Shown here: positions 21,610 to 34,994 of the stretch, one piece after another | How the letters are laid out: every line of letters begins with the position of its first letter | Position numbering within the stretch: the stretch's first letter is position 1 | Assembly (NCBI RefSeq): GCF_008831285.2 | Contig: NC_045145.1 | Span: 124,001 to 188,000, forward strand | Length of the DNA: 64,000 nt | Source: Nymphaea colorata | Taxonomy: Eukaryota; Streptophyta; Magnoliopsida; Nymphaeales; Nymphaeaceae | Direction of reading: 5' to 3' | Translations under genes and position numbers: made by a program | Notes under the pieces: generated by a model | Seen by the model: only the letters and a program-made list of their open reading frames with translations | Databases searched by the model: none | Told to the model about the DNA's origin: nothing

Positions 21610-24587
21610 CTCATGCCCCACCCGCTCCGATAGAGCATAAATCAAGACTTCTGTCTGCATCTTTGGACAATTGTTAAAAAACGCCCTTCTTAAGCATGAC
21701 ATAGAAGTAAATGTTGATTCCCAGTTGGGCAAATGATTCACGTGCAGTTCAAGTGAAGGAAGGTGAGTAGGGAGCTGCTTCAAAATGTTCAGGTCAGACA
21801 ACCACAACCCCTTTAAAGCTGGCATGTGATCATCAGCTACTTGCTCTACCCTACCACATCCCTTCACCTCCAATGACTCGAACACAGGCATGTTAGCGAG
21901 AGTCTTCAGCCTTTCACATTCATCCACTGTCAACCACTTAAGGGCAGACCAATCACGAATAGTCTTGAGCCCATCACACTTCCTAATATTCAAGGGCTTC
22001 AATGAAGGCATGTTAGCGAGAGTCTTCAGCTTTTTACATCTGTTCACATCCAACGACTCCAATAACGGCAAGTCATCAATCGTGTGAAGCCCATCACACT
22101 CCCAAATCTTCAAGGACTTCAGCAAAGGCATGCTCGGCAATTCATACAATGTTGGGCAGTACTTGACCTTCAATTCTTCCAATGATTTAATTCCTATCAC
22201 TGTTGCCCATGATGGGCAACATTCTAGGCGTAGCATCGACAGCTCCACATAGTTGGTGTCCAAATACCACGCAGGCCCATCTCCTTTATAACCACAAATT
22301 CCCAACCTCTCTATGCAATGTGGAGGTTCCAAAGCCTCCAGCAAGCCCCTCTCTTCAGAAGCACTATCCACTGTGTCATTGTCTCCCACCTTGAAGTCCA
22401 ATTCCACACCAATTAGCTCATGCCTCTCCTTAAGATGTACATTCTTTGCATCGATCACTTTCACCCTTTCTCCCCGCAAACCTTCAGTTTGTTCAACTAT
22501 TTCAGTTCATTAATATTGCAACCACTTGTCTTCCCTTTGTCATCGCATACCATAAACCTATGCAAGGTCCGTAAATTAGTAAGCTTCCCTAGTCCTTCGG
22601 CTACAAATTCCAATTTCGCTGTATCTTTCAGGCCAAGATGCCTCAAGTTGCACAGTTTGCCCATTTCCTTGTGCAACTCTTCGATTTGACTGTAACATAA
22701 ATCCAACGTTAGCAAGTTACAGAGTCTGCCGATTGAACTAGGCAACCATCTCACATTAGACCAGCTTAGATTGAGATATTTTAGAAGTGAAAAGTCTTCA
22801 GTGGACTTTGGCAGCTCATCCATTAAACATGGCAACGACAACACCCTCAACCATTTGAAATTGCCGTTAATATGGATCAACGGCAATTATGCATGGTCCA
22901 ACAATGTGCGCAACTTATTTGCTGCTTCCGAGGCATTACGCTTGTGCACTTCTGCATCGTTGACACCAAATAATGACAGATGGTGGGTGTGCTCAGAGGC
23001 ATGGCTATATTCCTTGCCACCAATATATAAGGCAAGGTAATGCAAAATGTCATGCAACTTCAGACAAGTGCCCTCAAAAAATCTACTATGGGTTTCTTCA
23101 ATCAAGCATCGGTTATCAGATCTTTAATATATTGGTTTGCTGTCACTTCCACATCTATGCTGTCCTTTTCCTCAATCAATCCATGCGCCACCCACTGCCT
23201 TATCAATGTCTCCCTTTCAATTTCATAATCCTTTGGATAAATGCAGCAATAAACAAAACAACTCTTCAAATAATGCGACAAGTCATCATAGCTCAGCATG
23301 AGACCTGGAAGAATTTTGCCCCCAATTTCAGCAGCAGGCATCTTCCATTCCCATATCTTACTACCCTCGATGAATTTCCAATCTTCAGTATGCATTTTCT
23401 TGGTATGCATCATCGACACTACCGTCTTAATCACAAGCGGCAACCCACCACACTTCCTTACTATTCTCTTTCCAACATGTCTGATCTTGTGCATCACCAA
23501 ATCTTCTTCTGTTTGGCCTTCTCTTAATGTCTCCTTTAGAAACAACTCCCAGCTTTGGTCAAAACTAAATTCTCGTAATTCATGCATATAAAAAGCACGC
23601 ATCCCATAGGATACATTTTTGTTTCTACTGGTCATCAAAATATTGCTCCCCATTACACCCATCATCAATGTTCCCTCTACCTCTTCCTCCGACCATTTCA
23701 GTTCCAACACATCATCTAGGACCAACAAAAATTTTCCCTTTGAAGGCTCGTTCCGTAATTGTGTGCACAACTCACTCAAGGAACAATCAGGGTTTTCTCC
23801 AGATCCCTTGCATACTTCCCTTAGTATCTGCCGCACCAAATCTTTACGGTTTGGCCTTTCTGAAACACAAACCCACCATCTATGTTTCCCAAAATGTTCT
23901 TCAAATTCTTTAAAGACCATTTTTGCAAGAGTTGTTTTGCCGATTCCACCCTTTCCTACAATAGAAATAATAGAAACACCACGCTTTTGTGTCTTACTTC
24001 TCTCTATGGAGTCATTCAGCAAAAGCTTTTCTACTATCACCTTTTTATCATCCTCCCTGCCTGTGGGTGGTTGTACACCCATGTGATGGGTTATCTCTGG
24101 GGGGTTGTCATGTTCACCATGAACAAGACCCTCACCACCAATATCTCTTCCAAACACATCTACCATCATCTTATTATTTTCTTTTATCATCCTCCCTGCC
24201 TGTGGGTTTGTTGGAAGCAGATACATGTTCCTTAAACCAAGAACATAGAGTGGTCCAGGGCTTCCTTACCTTGTTCCATGAAGTTATAGAATGCTTTTCC
24301 CTTTTGCAAAGTGCGATTGTGGTTTGGTATCCTTCGTTGATGTCCTGGGCATCATAGGAAACATCCTTCAGCTCTCCCTCCAGATCTCTACTGCGCTCAT
24401 TGCTGAAAAAGGGCTTCTGATCTACGACTTTTAGGGCCTTCTGAAAGCATCTCAACTTCTCTTTGAGAACCTCGAGATCATCTTTGGCATTCAAGATGTG
24501 GTCCACCTTTTCTTTCAACATGCTGGTTACATCCTCCAACAGAATAGAAATAGGTGTTTGTACAAGGGTGTCGATTACTGATGTCAT
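21610..24587 (-). pseudogene. CC-NLR pseudogene B' (truncated at the repeat breakpoint)
   Basis: Mirror of NLR B. The start is at 24587, the CC frame runs to 24174, NB-ARC is at 24226-23102 (P-loop GKGGIGKTT, DDVLE, CGGLPLVIK), the MHD-equivalent segment at 23105-22887 and the LRR parts at 22886-21610. All B frame breaks seen in this part are repeated here. Differences from B include Ile to Leu in the CC (AKDDLEVLKE), Cys to Tyr (LSYDDLSHYL), and Ala to Leu and Leu to Phe in LRRs. The arm ends after ...SERVGHE, so the final 160 or so LRR residues are absent; the frame reads two foreign codons, then a stop at 21601. Confidence 0.93.
23937..23958 (-). promoter_or_regulatory. Candidate miR482/miR2118 target site in B'
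   Basis: Mirror of 11444-11465 and identical to it, so a transcript of either arm in gene sense carries the same candidate site. The same caveats apply. Confidence 0.5.
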
Positions 24588-25131
24588 CTCCTTCTCTGTT
24601 TTTATCTTGGTAGAAGAAAGAGCTAGCAGAGGAAGAGAACTGGAAATCTGAAAATGGATGGAGAGGAAGACCAATGAAGGCCAAACAAATTTAGGTCCAC
24701 CACTTCTTAAATCTTGAAAGGAGAAGGAAAACGAAGGAAGTGCTCTACAGGCTGGAAAGGTCCATGATTGGTGCTAAATAAATCCCGGAAAATTCCCGAA
24801 CCACAAACTTCTACATCACCTACAGTTCCTGTTTCTCACGTTTGTCGGACTTCTCTTTGGATGCATGATTTTTTTTTTCAACATCCAAAATTTTATTTAG
24901 CCCATCCAAGTTTTGTGACCTGACCATTGAGTAGAAGTACAATTTGTTTGTGCCGCGAGGGAATGCCATCAACCTTGCAGAAGTGGCGGTGCTGTCGCAT
25001 GTCACCCGCTCTGGGTGGGGGGACTTTGACTGCCAACTTTTGCTTTGGTGAAGAAAAGCAAGTGGGTGACACTCAACCAACCATACGGAGCGTGCTCTAC
25101 TAGTCAATGGCTTCAATTTTGGCATCTTTAG
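24588..25131 (-). promoter_or_regulatory. 5' flank of NLR B'
   Basis: Mirror of 10271-10814, with the same conserved CCAAT and TTTATTTA stretch and CT-rich leader before the start codon at 24587. Confidence 0.5.
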
Positions 25132-25210
25132 GTTTTGATGGGCAAGAAAATTTTTCAAATCTTTAAATTTTATTTACATGGCTACAAGAAATATTTCCTG
25201 CCCATCAAAC
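25132..25210. repeat. 79 bp foldback upstream of NLR B'
   Basis: Mirror of 10192-10270, with TTGATGGGCAAGAAAA and TTTCCTGCCCATCAAAC arms. Confidence 0.65.
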
Positions 25211-26417
25211 TGGCCCTGATGGAAACCAGGTCATAGAATCCTGCTTTCCACTTAGGCCTCGAAGCAGCGCTTACGGCCAAAGGAAAATAGTGTGAGAGTT
25301 TTGACCTTTTATCTAATTGGCAAGTTATGGAATTGCTTAATCACAAACACGAAGTCAGAATTTTCGAAATGGCTGGTGTCGGAGTTCCTCAATTTTGGAG
25401 GTTCAAAACCTACCATGCTTCAACCTGTCCTGTAAAATAACAAACCATTTTCTGTCAATTAACTAAGCCAAAAAAAAAAGCCTAGCTCGAATTGGGCATC
25501 AATGAGGTAGGCAGTCCTTGAGTGGTGGACACTTAGAATATTTAAGTGGTAGAGTTAGTACAATGGGGCCTTCTAGTTTCATAGCCAAAATGATTTTGAT
25601 TCAATGTTGTTGATGGGTGCACTCAAAAACTTCCACTCACTCTATAAATGACAATCTGTTCATCATGGAGTGAAACCAACCCATTTGAAAATGGAGAATC
25701 CAATCTACCTATCCATTAAAGAAAGGAGAAAAGAAAACGAAGAAAAGGACACCATGCACATGGTTGCCTTTCTGCCTCTTTTTTTTAAAGGTCACAAACA
25801 AATGGGTTAAAACGGGCTCATTGCAATTGATATATTCCATTTACAATATAAACCACACTCATAAATTGAGTGGATCAGATTCTTGGTGGAATCGATCTGA
25901 TGAGATAATGAAGTCTGATTTGTTGCTCGTCCAAGGAGTAAGGAAACCATTCAGGCTTCACTCGTCTTTTTTTTTTCTTTGCATATATCATTAAAATATT
26001 CAATCACATAGACAATGAACAACATTTTCTTCCACGCCATAGTGATCTTCTCTTTCCAATTTTGCACAGGTAGGAGGACTCTTTGAAAATTAGATTTTTT
26101 TTTATGGAATAAACTCAGCTTGAATACTCTATTTCCCAATTTTTAAAAATAGAAAATTTAGTTTGGATTAGTTGTGAGAATCATGATGCACATATGCTTT
26201 TAATATGAATATTATCGTGGTGACCCATCGTACTGCTTTTAAATCGTGCAGGGTGAACAGGGGAGAACAGGGGAGGCCAGGCTGGGCTTGACTTGAAGGT
26301 AGGGAGTAGTTGGATGCCAAGCAAATGATGCCTTGGGCATGGGTTGCTTTGAGCAGGGGTTTCCTTCGGCAGGGGACTGCCTTGAGCTGAGGACTCCTTG
26401 GGCAAGAGTGCAACTAT

Positions 26418-26661
26418 CACTACAAAAAACCTAAGCATTACTGGCGGCCACAAAATGTCGGTGAAAATAGAATGCATGTCAGTAATGGTTTAACCGACAT
26501 TTCATTCTTTTGTTGGTAAAGGGAATGTCGGTAAAAGTCATCATCGATACATTGGACAAAGCATCAGTGTATGGTATCACCAGCGCGACCTAAACATAGG
26601 TAAACATTGACTACTAATGACGTCCTCTCGCACCGATAATAATATATTATTTTCAACATGT
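26418..26661 (+). mobile_element. CACTA (En/Spm-like) element terminus, right-arm copy
   Basis: Begins CACTACAAAAAACCTAAG at 26418, followed by repeated AATGTCGG and ATGTCAGTAATGG words. Mirror of 8740-8983. Confidence 0.65.
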
Positions 26662-28072
26662 TAGTGACCTTCGGTAAAAACACTACCAGCAGCGAGACAG
26701 TCCATTGATAAAATATAACTTTTCACTCATTTAAACAATTTGGTAAAAACAATGATGGGTGGCGAAAAAGGCTAAGGACGGGAAACATTCAAACATCCAA
26801 AATAACATTCATTTGACAACTAATCAAAATAATATTCTGTGAATAAATATATGTGTACCTGAATTTGACATGGTCTAAATTTGATGCCAAAATTCAGCCA
26901 CAATGCTCTGGAATCCGGTGATGACAAAAATTAGGCTAAAATTGAGGGTTTTGTAGACATTTTATGTAATTAATACATCAAATTGAAGGTACTAAGATCA
27001 ACAAACATTTTTCTAAAATTTCACGTTGGCTTACATCCTAAGCCGACTCAAGCAAAGGAAGCCTACACAGCCTGACGATTAAGCCATTCCAAGAGCACTA
27101 CTATGTGTTTACGGCAGCTGGACAAAAAACGCAAATTGTGTTGCTTCCATTGGCTGGTTGCCACATCCATGCCAAAGCAGTCCTTTGCAACAAGCATCTC
27201 TCAGCAGCCCGTACCTTGGCTTAACAGTGACCTTAACCGGTACATTTATAGACATGCCACCCATGAAACCTCAGCGTGGCTTGCAGTGACAATCATGGAG
27301 AGCCATTCCATGATCCACCATGGCCGAAGTATAAACAAGAACACTTGCAAAGTTATCTATGGACACAGTCATCATCTCTTGGCTATGAGGGAACCTTTTA
27401 TAGGCGAATGACAAGCTCAGCAGTCTGCTCTCAGCTAGAAGGGGCAGAGGGGCCCTAGACCGCACTCAAAAAAAAAAAAAATTAGTTGTAAATTTTAGAA
27501 AATTTCACTTGTCCTATATAAAAATTTTAAAAAATGATATTTCGGTCTCTGTCAAAATTTAGAAACTTTAATTCAGCTCTCCTCATGAACGTTAATTTTA
27601 CAACATAAAGATTCCTCATACAATCATGTCAAGAGCTGAGGAATGCGGCATCTGGAGTTCAAAAGCCAACATTTTTGTTGCCGCAGAAACTTGTTTAAAT
27701 TTTTTTAAAAAAATTGAAAAATCTGAACAGTTTTAATCGAATATGAAGATATCGCCAAAAGTTGCTGGTAGAAGTGAATTTGGCTTTCTTAAGAATCTTC
27801 ATTGTTTCTAGTTTGTTGACACAAAGTAACTAGCTCATATATATAATAAAATCATTGGCTGGCGGGTTTGAAGGTATCTTTGTATGTATGTTATCTCTTT
27901 TGCGACGGTATCTGGCGAGTATGGGAAGAGAGATACTGACAAGGATTTAGCTGAGAATGGTAAGCCTCAGGCCGAACCTCCCGTAGCGCTGTTTCTAAAA
28001 TTGAAAGCCGTGAAGTTTTGGAATGAAGTGGACAAGTTTTTGTCAGCTTCCTATGGAATAACCAAAGCTAAA

Positions 28073-28076
<4 letters not shown>

Positions 28077-28113
<37 letters not shown>

Positions 28114-28130
28114 CATATATATATATAATT
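28077..28130. repeat. (TA)n microsatellite, short allele
   Basis: Right-arm counterpart of 7244-7324, about 29 bp shorter, with the same ACATATA interruption near 28112. Confidence 0.95.
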
Positions 28131-29758
28131 AATGACTCCACCATCTAACCAAGGTAATTCTTTGAAAATAGATAAAAATTGAGAGAAAAACAAAAAGAAA
28201 AATGTGTTAACTAAAAAATGCTCATCTTTTTTTTTCTTTGTTTTTCTTTTAATTGTCTGTGATGTTAGATTCAATAGTTTTACTTAAGTGGCTGGGTGAC
28301 TCTAAAGCCAGAGTCACCGTGACCTTACATGTTGGCAGCTTCAACCACCACTAGCAAGCATATGAGATTGAAGCAATGGTCAAAGCCCCGTCTGAGCATC
28401 CTTCATGTGTCTTCACGCCTCCCTCTAGTCAAGGCAATCACTACTTTCCGACTGGCATAATATTCAGCAACCTCATGATATTGGCAGGCCTTCTACAATG
28501 GATTATGCAAGAAGACGTGCACCAGTAGGTTGCCCACTCGTTGGGCTTGAGAAGAAGGCCCATTTTAAGGGGAATGGGTTGATGTCATCCCGGCTTCACC
28601 TGCATCTATTATCTACCCTTGAACCGGCTGCAACCTGCCACACTTGACAAGAGCCATCATGGGCGTTTTCAAGGAGGCTGTCTCATGGTCCAGACCTCAG
28701 TATGGGCCTACGCCCTTCTCAAACCTTGCCTGCATCCACTTATTCTAGCATGTCCGTCCGCCTCATGTCTGCCTCACGAAGAAGTTAACCCAGCAGCTCT
28801 AGCAGCCAAGAATGAACCGGCCATGCCAGCCCAATGCCCAACTCTAGCAACAAGGCTTGGAGAGTAAAGCAGGGAAGGACATTTTGGTAATTTATTAAAA
28901 AGAAATGTCTTCTATAGTCTTTTAAATTTTTTCTATTTTCAAATTTGTCTTTACAAAAAGTTTTCTTTTTCTATGTGAATAAAGGGTATTTTAGTCCTTA
29001 ATCATACTGATGCACGAAAATTCATGCACCAGTATGGTGCATATAACCAGATTCGCAAGGCATGCAATAGGTAGCATCGAAGGCTCGGTTGAAATGTTTT
29101 TGTTGTTTCCTAGATTTAATGACTAGATCATTTGCCTATGACCGCTAAATATAAGGATAGAAGGGAATGTCCAAACAAAGCATAAGATAGCTGGACGAAT
29201 ATAGTGGTTAAGGTCTTGCCACCCAGTGGGTTCTTCAGCCTTCTCTTTTAAGCCATGTTTAGATGGAGGGAAACTTTAGGAAATGTTTAGTGGATGGAAG
29301 GAACAAGGAAAGGAATTGAAAGAAAATTGGTATGGAAAGGAAAGAAAATGAGAAGAAAAGTAAAAAAGATTATTATAAAAGCTTGTTTGCATATAAAAGA
29401 AAGGAAAAGAGATATATTTTATATTAATATGCATCCCCTTTCCTGTAACATATTTTACTTCTTCTATGCAGGTTTGCCGACACCTCCTGATTTCTGCCAT
29501 TGATACGTATAGAGGAAATTTGAAGTCCAGAGTATTGGACTTGGTCTCATGTTTTGAATATCATGTATAAATACCATTGGAATATCTAAGATGGACTTTG
29601 TGTATCAAACACCTTGTTAGACTTATTCATACCTATATTCATTTGTATGTTGATCAATAATATGTTCTGTATAATACATTGATTGCATCTTTGTTCTGTT
29701 ATTGATACCGGGCAAGGCTTTTTTGTATTCCTATTTTTCAGGTTGTACATAATATAGT

Positions 29759-30139
29759 ATAATATGAAACATATTATAAATTTTTACTGACAGGTATCTC
29801 ACATCAGTAAAATGCAATTTAGCGTCCACAAAATAGCTATTACTGACAGGAAGTGATCATCAATATTAAATATAAATTCTTCTGACGGGTATTTCCTTTA
29901 GTGAAAAGTGCATTGACGGTAGCCAGTTGTTAGTATATCTGGTGGACTTTAATAATGGCTGTGGGTGTGTGTCAGTAAATCCTCAGCAATACATGATGTT
30001 CACGATTGTCAGAATAAGTGTACAACTTACTGACAGATGTATGCAAGTGTCATTAAACGCAATGCAATACACTAACAGCAACAGCCGTTAGTATTCAACG
30101 ACACAATCTACACTGATGGATGTGCATCCATCAATAAAA
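29759..30139. mobile_element. Possible CACTA-type fragment, right-arm copy
   Basis: Mirror of 5210-5590, with the same TACTGACAG/CTGTCAGTA word array. Confidence 0.35.
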
Positions 30140-30227
30140 ATATTCATGGTGGTTTGGACAATTTTAATTGACGTTTTTTGTCATCTCAATAATGCTTTTG
30201 TTTTTTTTTTGTGATCTAAGCCTTTGG

Positions 30228-30782
30228 ATGCCAACAAATTGGATTTGAACCACATGCATCGTCTCATAATGTCCAATTTCCAATGAAAACTGACCAGCAG
30301 TAGGCTCCCACCTTTTATTAAGAACCGAAAAAATTTGGAAACCATACACAAATTATAAATATCCGGTTTATTGGATATGGCCCACGTACTTGAATTCGAA
30401 TTCAAATGTAGAAACATTTCAATCTAACTTTTATATTCATAAACTGAATTTTATATGAATTTGACTTTTTAATTAGTATCTACATTCAAATCCGACTTCT
30501 AAATAAACAACTAATCATTCGAACCACAGTAATTGACATTTTAAGAATCGACTTCCAGAATAAATGGATATCGGATAGACATTTATTAAAATTCAATCTA
30601 AATTTAAATCAAATAGAATATTTCTCTAAAACTGAATCTGAATCTCAATACAATCAGATCAAGTCATTTGTTCAATCCAAAGCCAATGAGATTTTTATTC
30701 GGATGACTTTTTTCTTCTAGATCCAACTTTTTGAAGTAGTTGGGTCGCATTCTAGTTGAAATCCAATCCATTGACATCCCTA
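30228..30782 (-). mobile_element. GGGATGTCAAT-type TIR element, right-arm copy
   Basis: Mirror of 4567-5121, including both imperfect terminal repeats. Confidence 0.6.
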
Positions 30783-31610
30783 GATCTCTATATGCTCTTC
30801 ATTTAAGTCGAAGCACTAAATTAATGGCAATTTAGGTCCCAATCTATGGGTTTAGGTGAAGGATCAGACTCGTATGATTCAATGGGGATCGTCCATTATA
30901 GGTAGCGCTTGAACTTGTAGTCACGTTAAATCAACTGTGGAGATTCAGTAGCCAACAAGTGTTCTTAGAGACAGCCAAGAGTAGCCGAGATAGAAAGTAG
31001 TGACGGCAGCCAATAACTTGTTAGTTGGTAGGGCTGCACACGAGTCGTGTCGAGTTCGAGTTGGGCCGGTTTGAGATTGACTCGAGTCAGAAAACTAAAA
31101 CCTTGAGCTTGAACTTAACTCATTTAGCTTGCTTATGCTAAACATGTCCGGTTTTTTTAACTCATTTAGTCAGTACTTGTTCAACTTTCTCTAATTATAA
31201 TCCAACATTCATTATGTAGTCTAACAGAATCAAGTTTAAACGATCGAGTTCTTACATACATGTATTAATTTTAATTAACTTATATAAATTTATAAGCTTT
31301 ATTTGCTTTTTCAAAAATAATTCTTTAATATTTTTTACTAATTTGGCTGAAACGCTAAATCGACCGATTCAGTACTCCATAATAGGTGGCTCGGCTGATT
31401 TGGTTCCAAAAGCAATCGTGATAACATTGGGTTAAACAGTTTCAGATACATTTATGATGCTCCAAATTGTTTCTTATATTGTACATGTATTACTAAAATG
31501 TCATTAATCATTTTTTGACTTTAACCAAACAATGTTTTTTCGAATGCTGCTTATAACATTATCATGAAAACTTTGATAAAAATAACTGGAATTGAAACAT
31601 GATTCATATT

Positions 31611-32103
31611 TAGGGATGCCATTATGTTCAATTTGGATTAGATATCCTACCGAATCGTTTCCAAGAAAAAATTAATATCCGATTAAGTAATCGGATCGAA
31701 TTCAGATTTAAGAAATGATATCTGATCGGATTTGGATATGGATTCAGTTCAACAAATATCGAACCGTTTCCAAAACAAAATTAATATCCGATTAAGTAAT
31801 TGGATCGTATTCAGATTTAAGAAATGACATCCGATCGGATTCGGATATGCATTCAGTTCAACAAATATCTTATATCCAATGCTTTTACATTTTGAAAGTC
31901 GGTTAAATTCGGTTCAGAATTTGGACTAGGATTCGAATTCAGATATGAATTTTAAAGTGGGATGCAGATAGTGAAATTGGATTTTGGATTTGGATTCGGA
32001 TATGACTTTTCCTTGTTTGTGTTTGAATCTGAATATTTGGATATCTGATAAATGGATAAGTTAAGAGTATATCCAATTTGAATATGATTCGTTGACATCA
32101 TTA
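31611..32103 (-). mobile_element. GGGATGTCAAT-type TIR element with tandem duplication, right-arm copy
   Basis: Mirror of 3246-3738. The 109 bp tandem duplication is present here too (31651-31868), so it predates the inverted duplication. Confidence 0.6.
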
Positions 32104-32495
32104 TTCATATTAGTTTGATGCTTACTAAATATTAGGATGTTCAAATATTGTTTAAAATATTTTTTTGTAAACACACATTGTGATACTAGCCATGTTAGAA
32201 ATTGGTTCAAGTTTTCCTTCGTGGCAATGGTTGTTTCACTTACACCATCCACATTTCAGAGCAAATTCTTTTATATATTCCGTCACTTAAATGATGCTCC
32301 TTTGCCCCACAAGAAAAAAAATTGAAAAGTTTGAAAGTAACCCAATGAACAAGCAATGTAATATTCACTTAAATGCACAAAAAGAGGAAAGAGAGAGAAT
32401 AACAGATAGGTAAACAAGTGAAGGGCGCAGATGTGATATAAACCTGAAAAGAGGGGCAGCTGTCGATCACTGGACTTTTTTTCTTCATAGCAAGT

Positions 32496-32711
32496 AGGGC
32501 TCCACAACGAGTCAAGCCAGCTTGAGCTCGACTCGAACACGCTCGTCAAAACACAGACTCCAACTCTGCATGTTTATAAATGACTCGATTGAGTTAAATA
32601 AATTAAAAGAAACGAGTCATACTTAGGATAACCGAGCTCAATGAGTCGAGGTGGACCTCAAGCTTGAGTTTTCTGAGTGGAGCCAATTCGAGCTGGGCTC
32701 GTGTGCAGTGC
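32496..32711. mobile_element. 216 bp hAT-like MITE with perfect 8 bp target-site duplication
   Basis: Begins AGGGCTCCACAACGAGTC at 32496 and ends ...CTCGTGTGCAGTGC at 32711. It is flanked on both sides by TAGCAAGT (32488-32495 and 32712-32719). The perfect 8 bp duplication supports a hAT origin and shows this arm keeps the ancestral state. Confidence 0.85.
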
Positions 32712-33314
32712 TAGCAAGTCATTGATTCTGGTCACTACATTCCATCAGTGGAAAAAGGGTGTTGAGATAGACAAAAAGAGAGAGATCTCCCTTTATTCCT
32801 TGTAGCATGCCTTCTGCCTCTCTCTCTCTCTCAAAAATTTTCTCCTCCCATTTTCTCTCTCTCCCCCTGTCTGTCTGTCTGTCTGTCTCTCTCTCTGTCT
32901 TTACACACGAAAATGGAAAAAAAGGAATGGGAGGAAAAAAAATTTCGCAAATCTAGAGAGAGAGAGAGAGAGAGAGTTCCTTTCTGTTGACGATAATTCA
33001 TGCATAAGGAATTAATTAGGTTGGATATATCTGATTATCAACCTGATTTTGAATCCATTTAACTGGATCTAGTTAAAAAATGATTCCTTCGTAGCCAAAT
33101 TCGATCTACTAAAGATTCAACCCGGTTATGTTTAATTTTGGGATCTTATGCTATCAGATCCAAATTCAGCTTTAAAAGATAAAGCCCAAATTCAAATCCA
33201 AATAGACACAATCCTTTTAGCTCAAATACAAAAGAATTGAATCCAATGCTCCAAACCATTGATGATCGAGTACAAGAAATATGATTTTGAATAAAATTGA
33301 AGCAATGCTGTGAT

Positions 33315-33772
33315 GGGATGCCGACGGGTTGGATTCGAATGAGATATACCCTTAATCATACCTACTTTTTCGGATATTAACATATTCTGATTCGAATCTG
33401 GAATCAGATTTTAATATGAATGAAGAAAAGTCATATCCCAATCTGAATCCAAAATTCGATCTCACAATCTGAATCCAATTTTTATAGTAATATCTGAATC
33501 CGAATTTTGAACCGAATTTTTCCAATTTTCAAAATATAAAAGCATTAGATATGGAATATTTATTAAAAACTAAATCCAACCTGAATCAGTTTCCGAATCC
33601 AATTAGATATTTATGTACATCCAAGTCCGCATCAGAAATTTATCAGATGTCATTTCCTAAATCCAAATCCGATCTGATTTCTTTGTCGGATATTAAATTT
33701 TTTTCCATATTCAATTTGTTTCGAATCATTTTAGTTAGATAGCCGATCCAAATCAAATGTATTCACACCACA
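33315..33772 (+). mobile_element. GGGATGTCAAT-type TIR element truncating NLR A'
   Basis: Mirror of 1577-2034, here with GGGATGCCGACGGGTTGG at its left end. It abuts the broken end of NLR A'. Confidence 0.6.
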
Positions 33773-34746
33773 TGCAGAAACAAGCTCCAACTTTCATCGA
33801 AACACATTTGTGGCAATTTATGAATTTTAGCACCAATCGCTTGGGAGACTTCTACCTTTCTATTAGTGATCAAAATCTTGCTTTCCTTTGCACCTCCCAA
33901 CAGGATGCCTGCTGAGTCTCCCCACCAACCATCCAATTCCCATACATCATCTAAGACCAATAAGAACTTGCTCTTTGACAGCTCATTCTGTAAGAATGTG
34001 CACAAATCACTCAAGGAAGTGGCACCCCTAAGTTCTCTGGCCGATCCCTTCCATACTTCCTTTAGTATCTTTTTCAGCAAACCCATGCGATTTGGCTTCT
34101 ATGAAACACAAACCCACCAGCTGCGGTTCCCAAACTGTTCTTTGACTTCATTAAAAACCATTTTTGCAAGAGTTGTTTTCCCAATCGCACCTTGACCTAC
34201 AACAGATACAATAGAAACACTATCTTTTCCAAGCGCACTACTCTCTTTAAAGCCATCAAACAAGAGTTCTTTTACTTTCTCTTTATCATCTGCCCTACGC
34301 ATGGGTGGTTGTGCTAAATTTTGGTGTTGTGTTGAGCAAATCCACCAATTCCTTATGTTGTTCCATTTCATTAAGCCTTTGGTTGATGTTTTTAATTTCA
34401 TTCCCAAGTTGGTAACATGCAGATACATGTTCTTTAAAGCAAGAGAACAAAGTGGTCCAGGGCTTGCTTACCTTGTCCCTTTTGCAAAGTGCAGTTGTGG
34501 TTTGGTAGCATCATAGAAAACATCCTTCAGCTGTCCCTCCAGATCTCTGTTGTGCTCATTGCTGAAAAAGGGCTTGTGATCTGTGACTTTGAGTGCCTTT
34601 TGGAAGCATCTCACCTTCTCCTGGAGCTCCTCGAGATCGTCATCTGCATTCAAGATTAGATCCACCTTTTCTTCCAACAAGCTGGCTACAGCCTCCAACA
34701 GAATAGAAATAGGTGTTTGGACAATGGTGTTGATTACTGTTGTCAT
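33763..34746 (-). pseudogene. CC-NLR pseudogene A' (with extra 65 bp deletion)
   Basis: Mirror of NLR A: start at 34746, CC to 34468, NB-ARC N-terminal half with P-loop GQGAIGKTT, the same premature TAG after WWVCVS, kinase-2 LDDVWE, and truncation at FLHVV (33763). It lacks the 65 bp equivalent to 971-1035 in the left arm, which encode the start of the linker before NB-ARC. Because NLR B retains the homologous sequence, this is a deletion in this arm. It shifts the upstream frame relative to A. Confidence 0.9.
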
Positions 34747-34994
34747 CTCCTCCTCTGTTTTTTTTTCTTTTCTTCGTAGAAGAAAGAGCTAGCAAAGGAA
34801 GAGAACTAGAAATCCAAAAATGGAACGAGAGGAAGAGGAAGTAAGGCCAAATAAACTTAGGTCCACCATTGCTTAAATCTCAAAATGAAAGAGAAGGAAG
34901 ACGAAGGAAGTGCTCTACAGGCTGGCAAGGTCTATGATTGGTGTTAAATAAATCTGGAAAAATTCGCAAACTACAAACTTCTACATCTCCTGCA
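34747..34994 (-). promoter_or_regulatory. Conserved NLR 5' flank (A')
   Basis: Mirror of 289-537. Its outer edge at 34987-34994 (CTCCTGCA) is the likely target-site duplication of the adjacent element. Confidence 0.55.
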
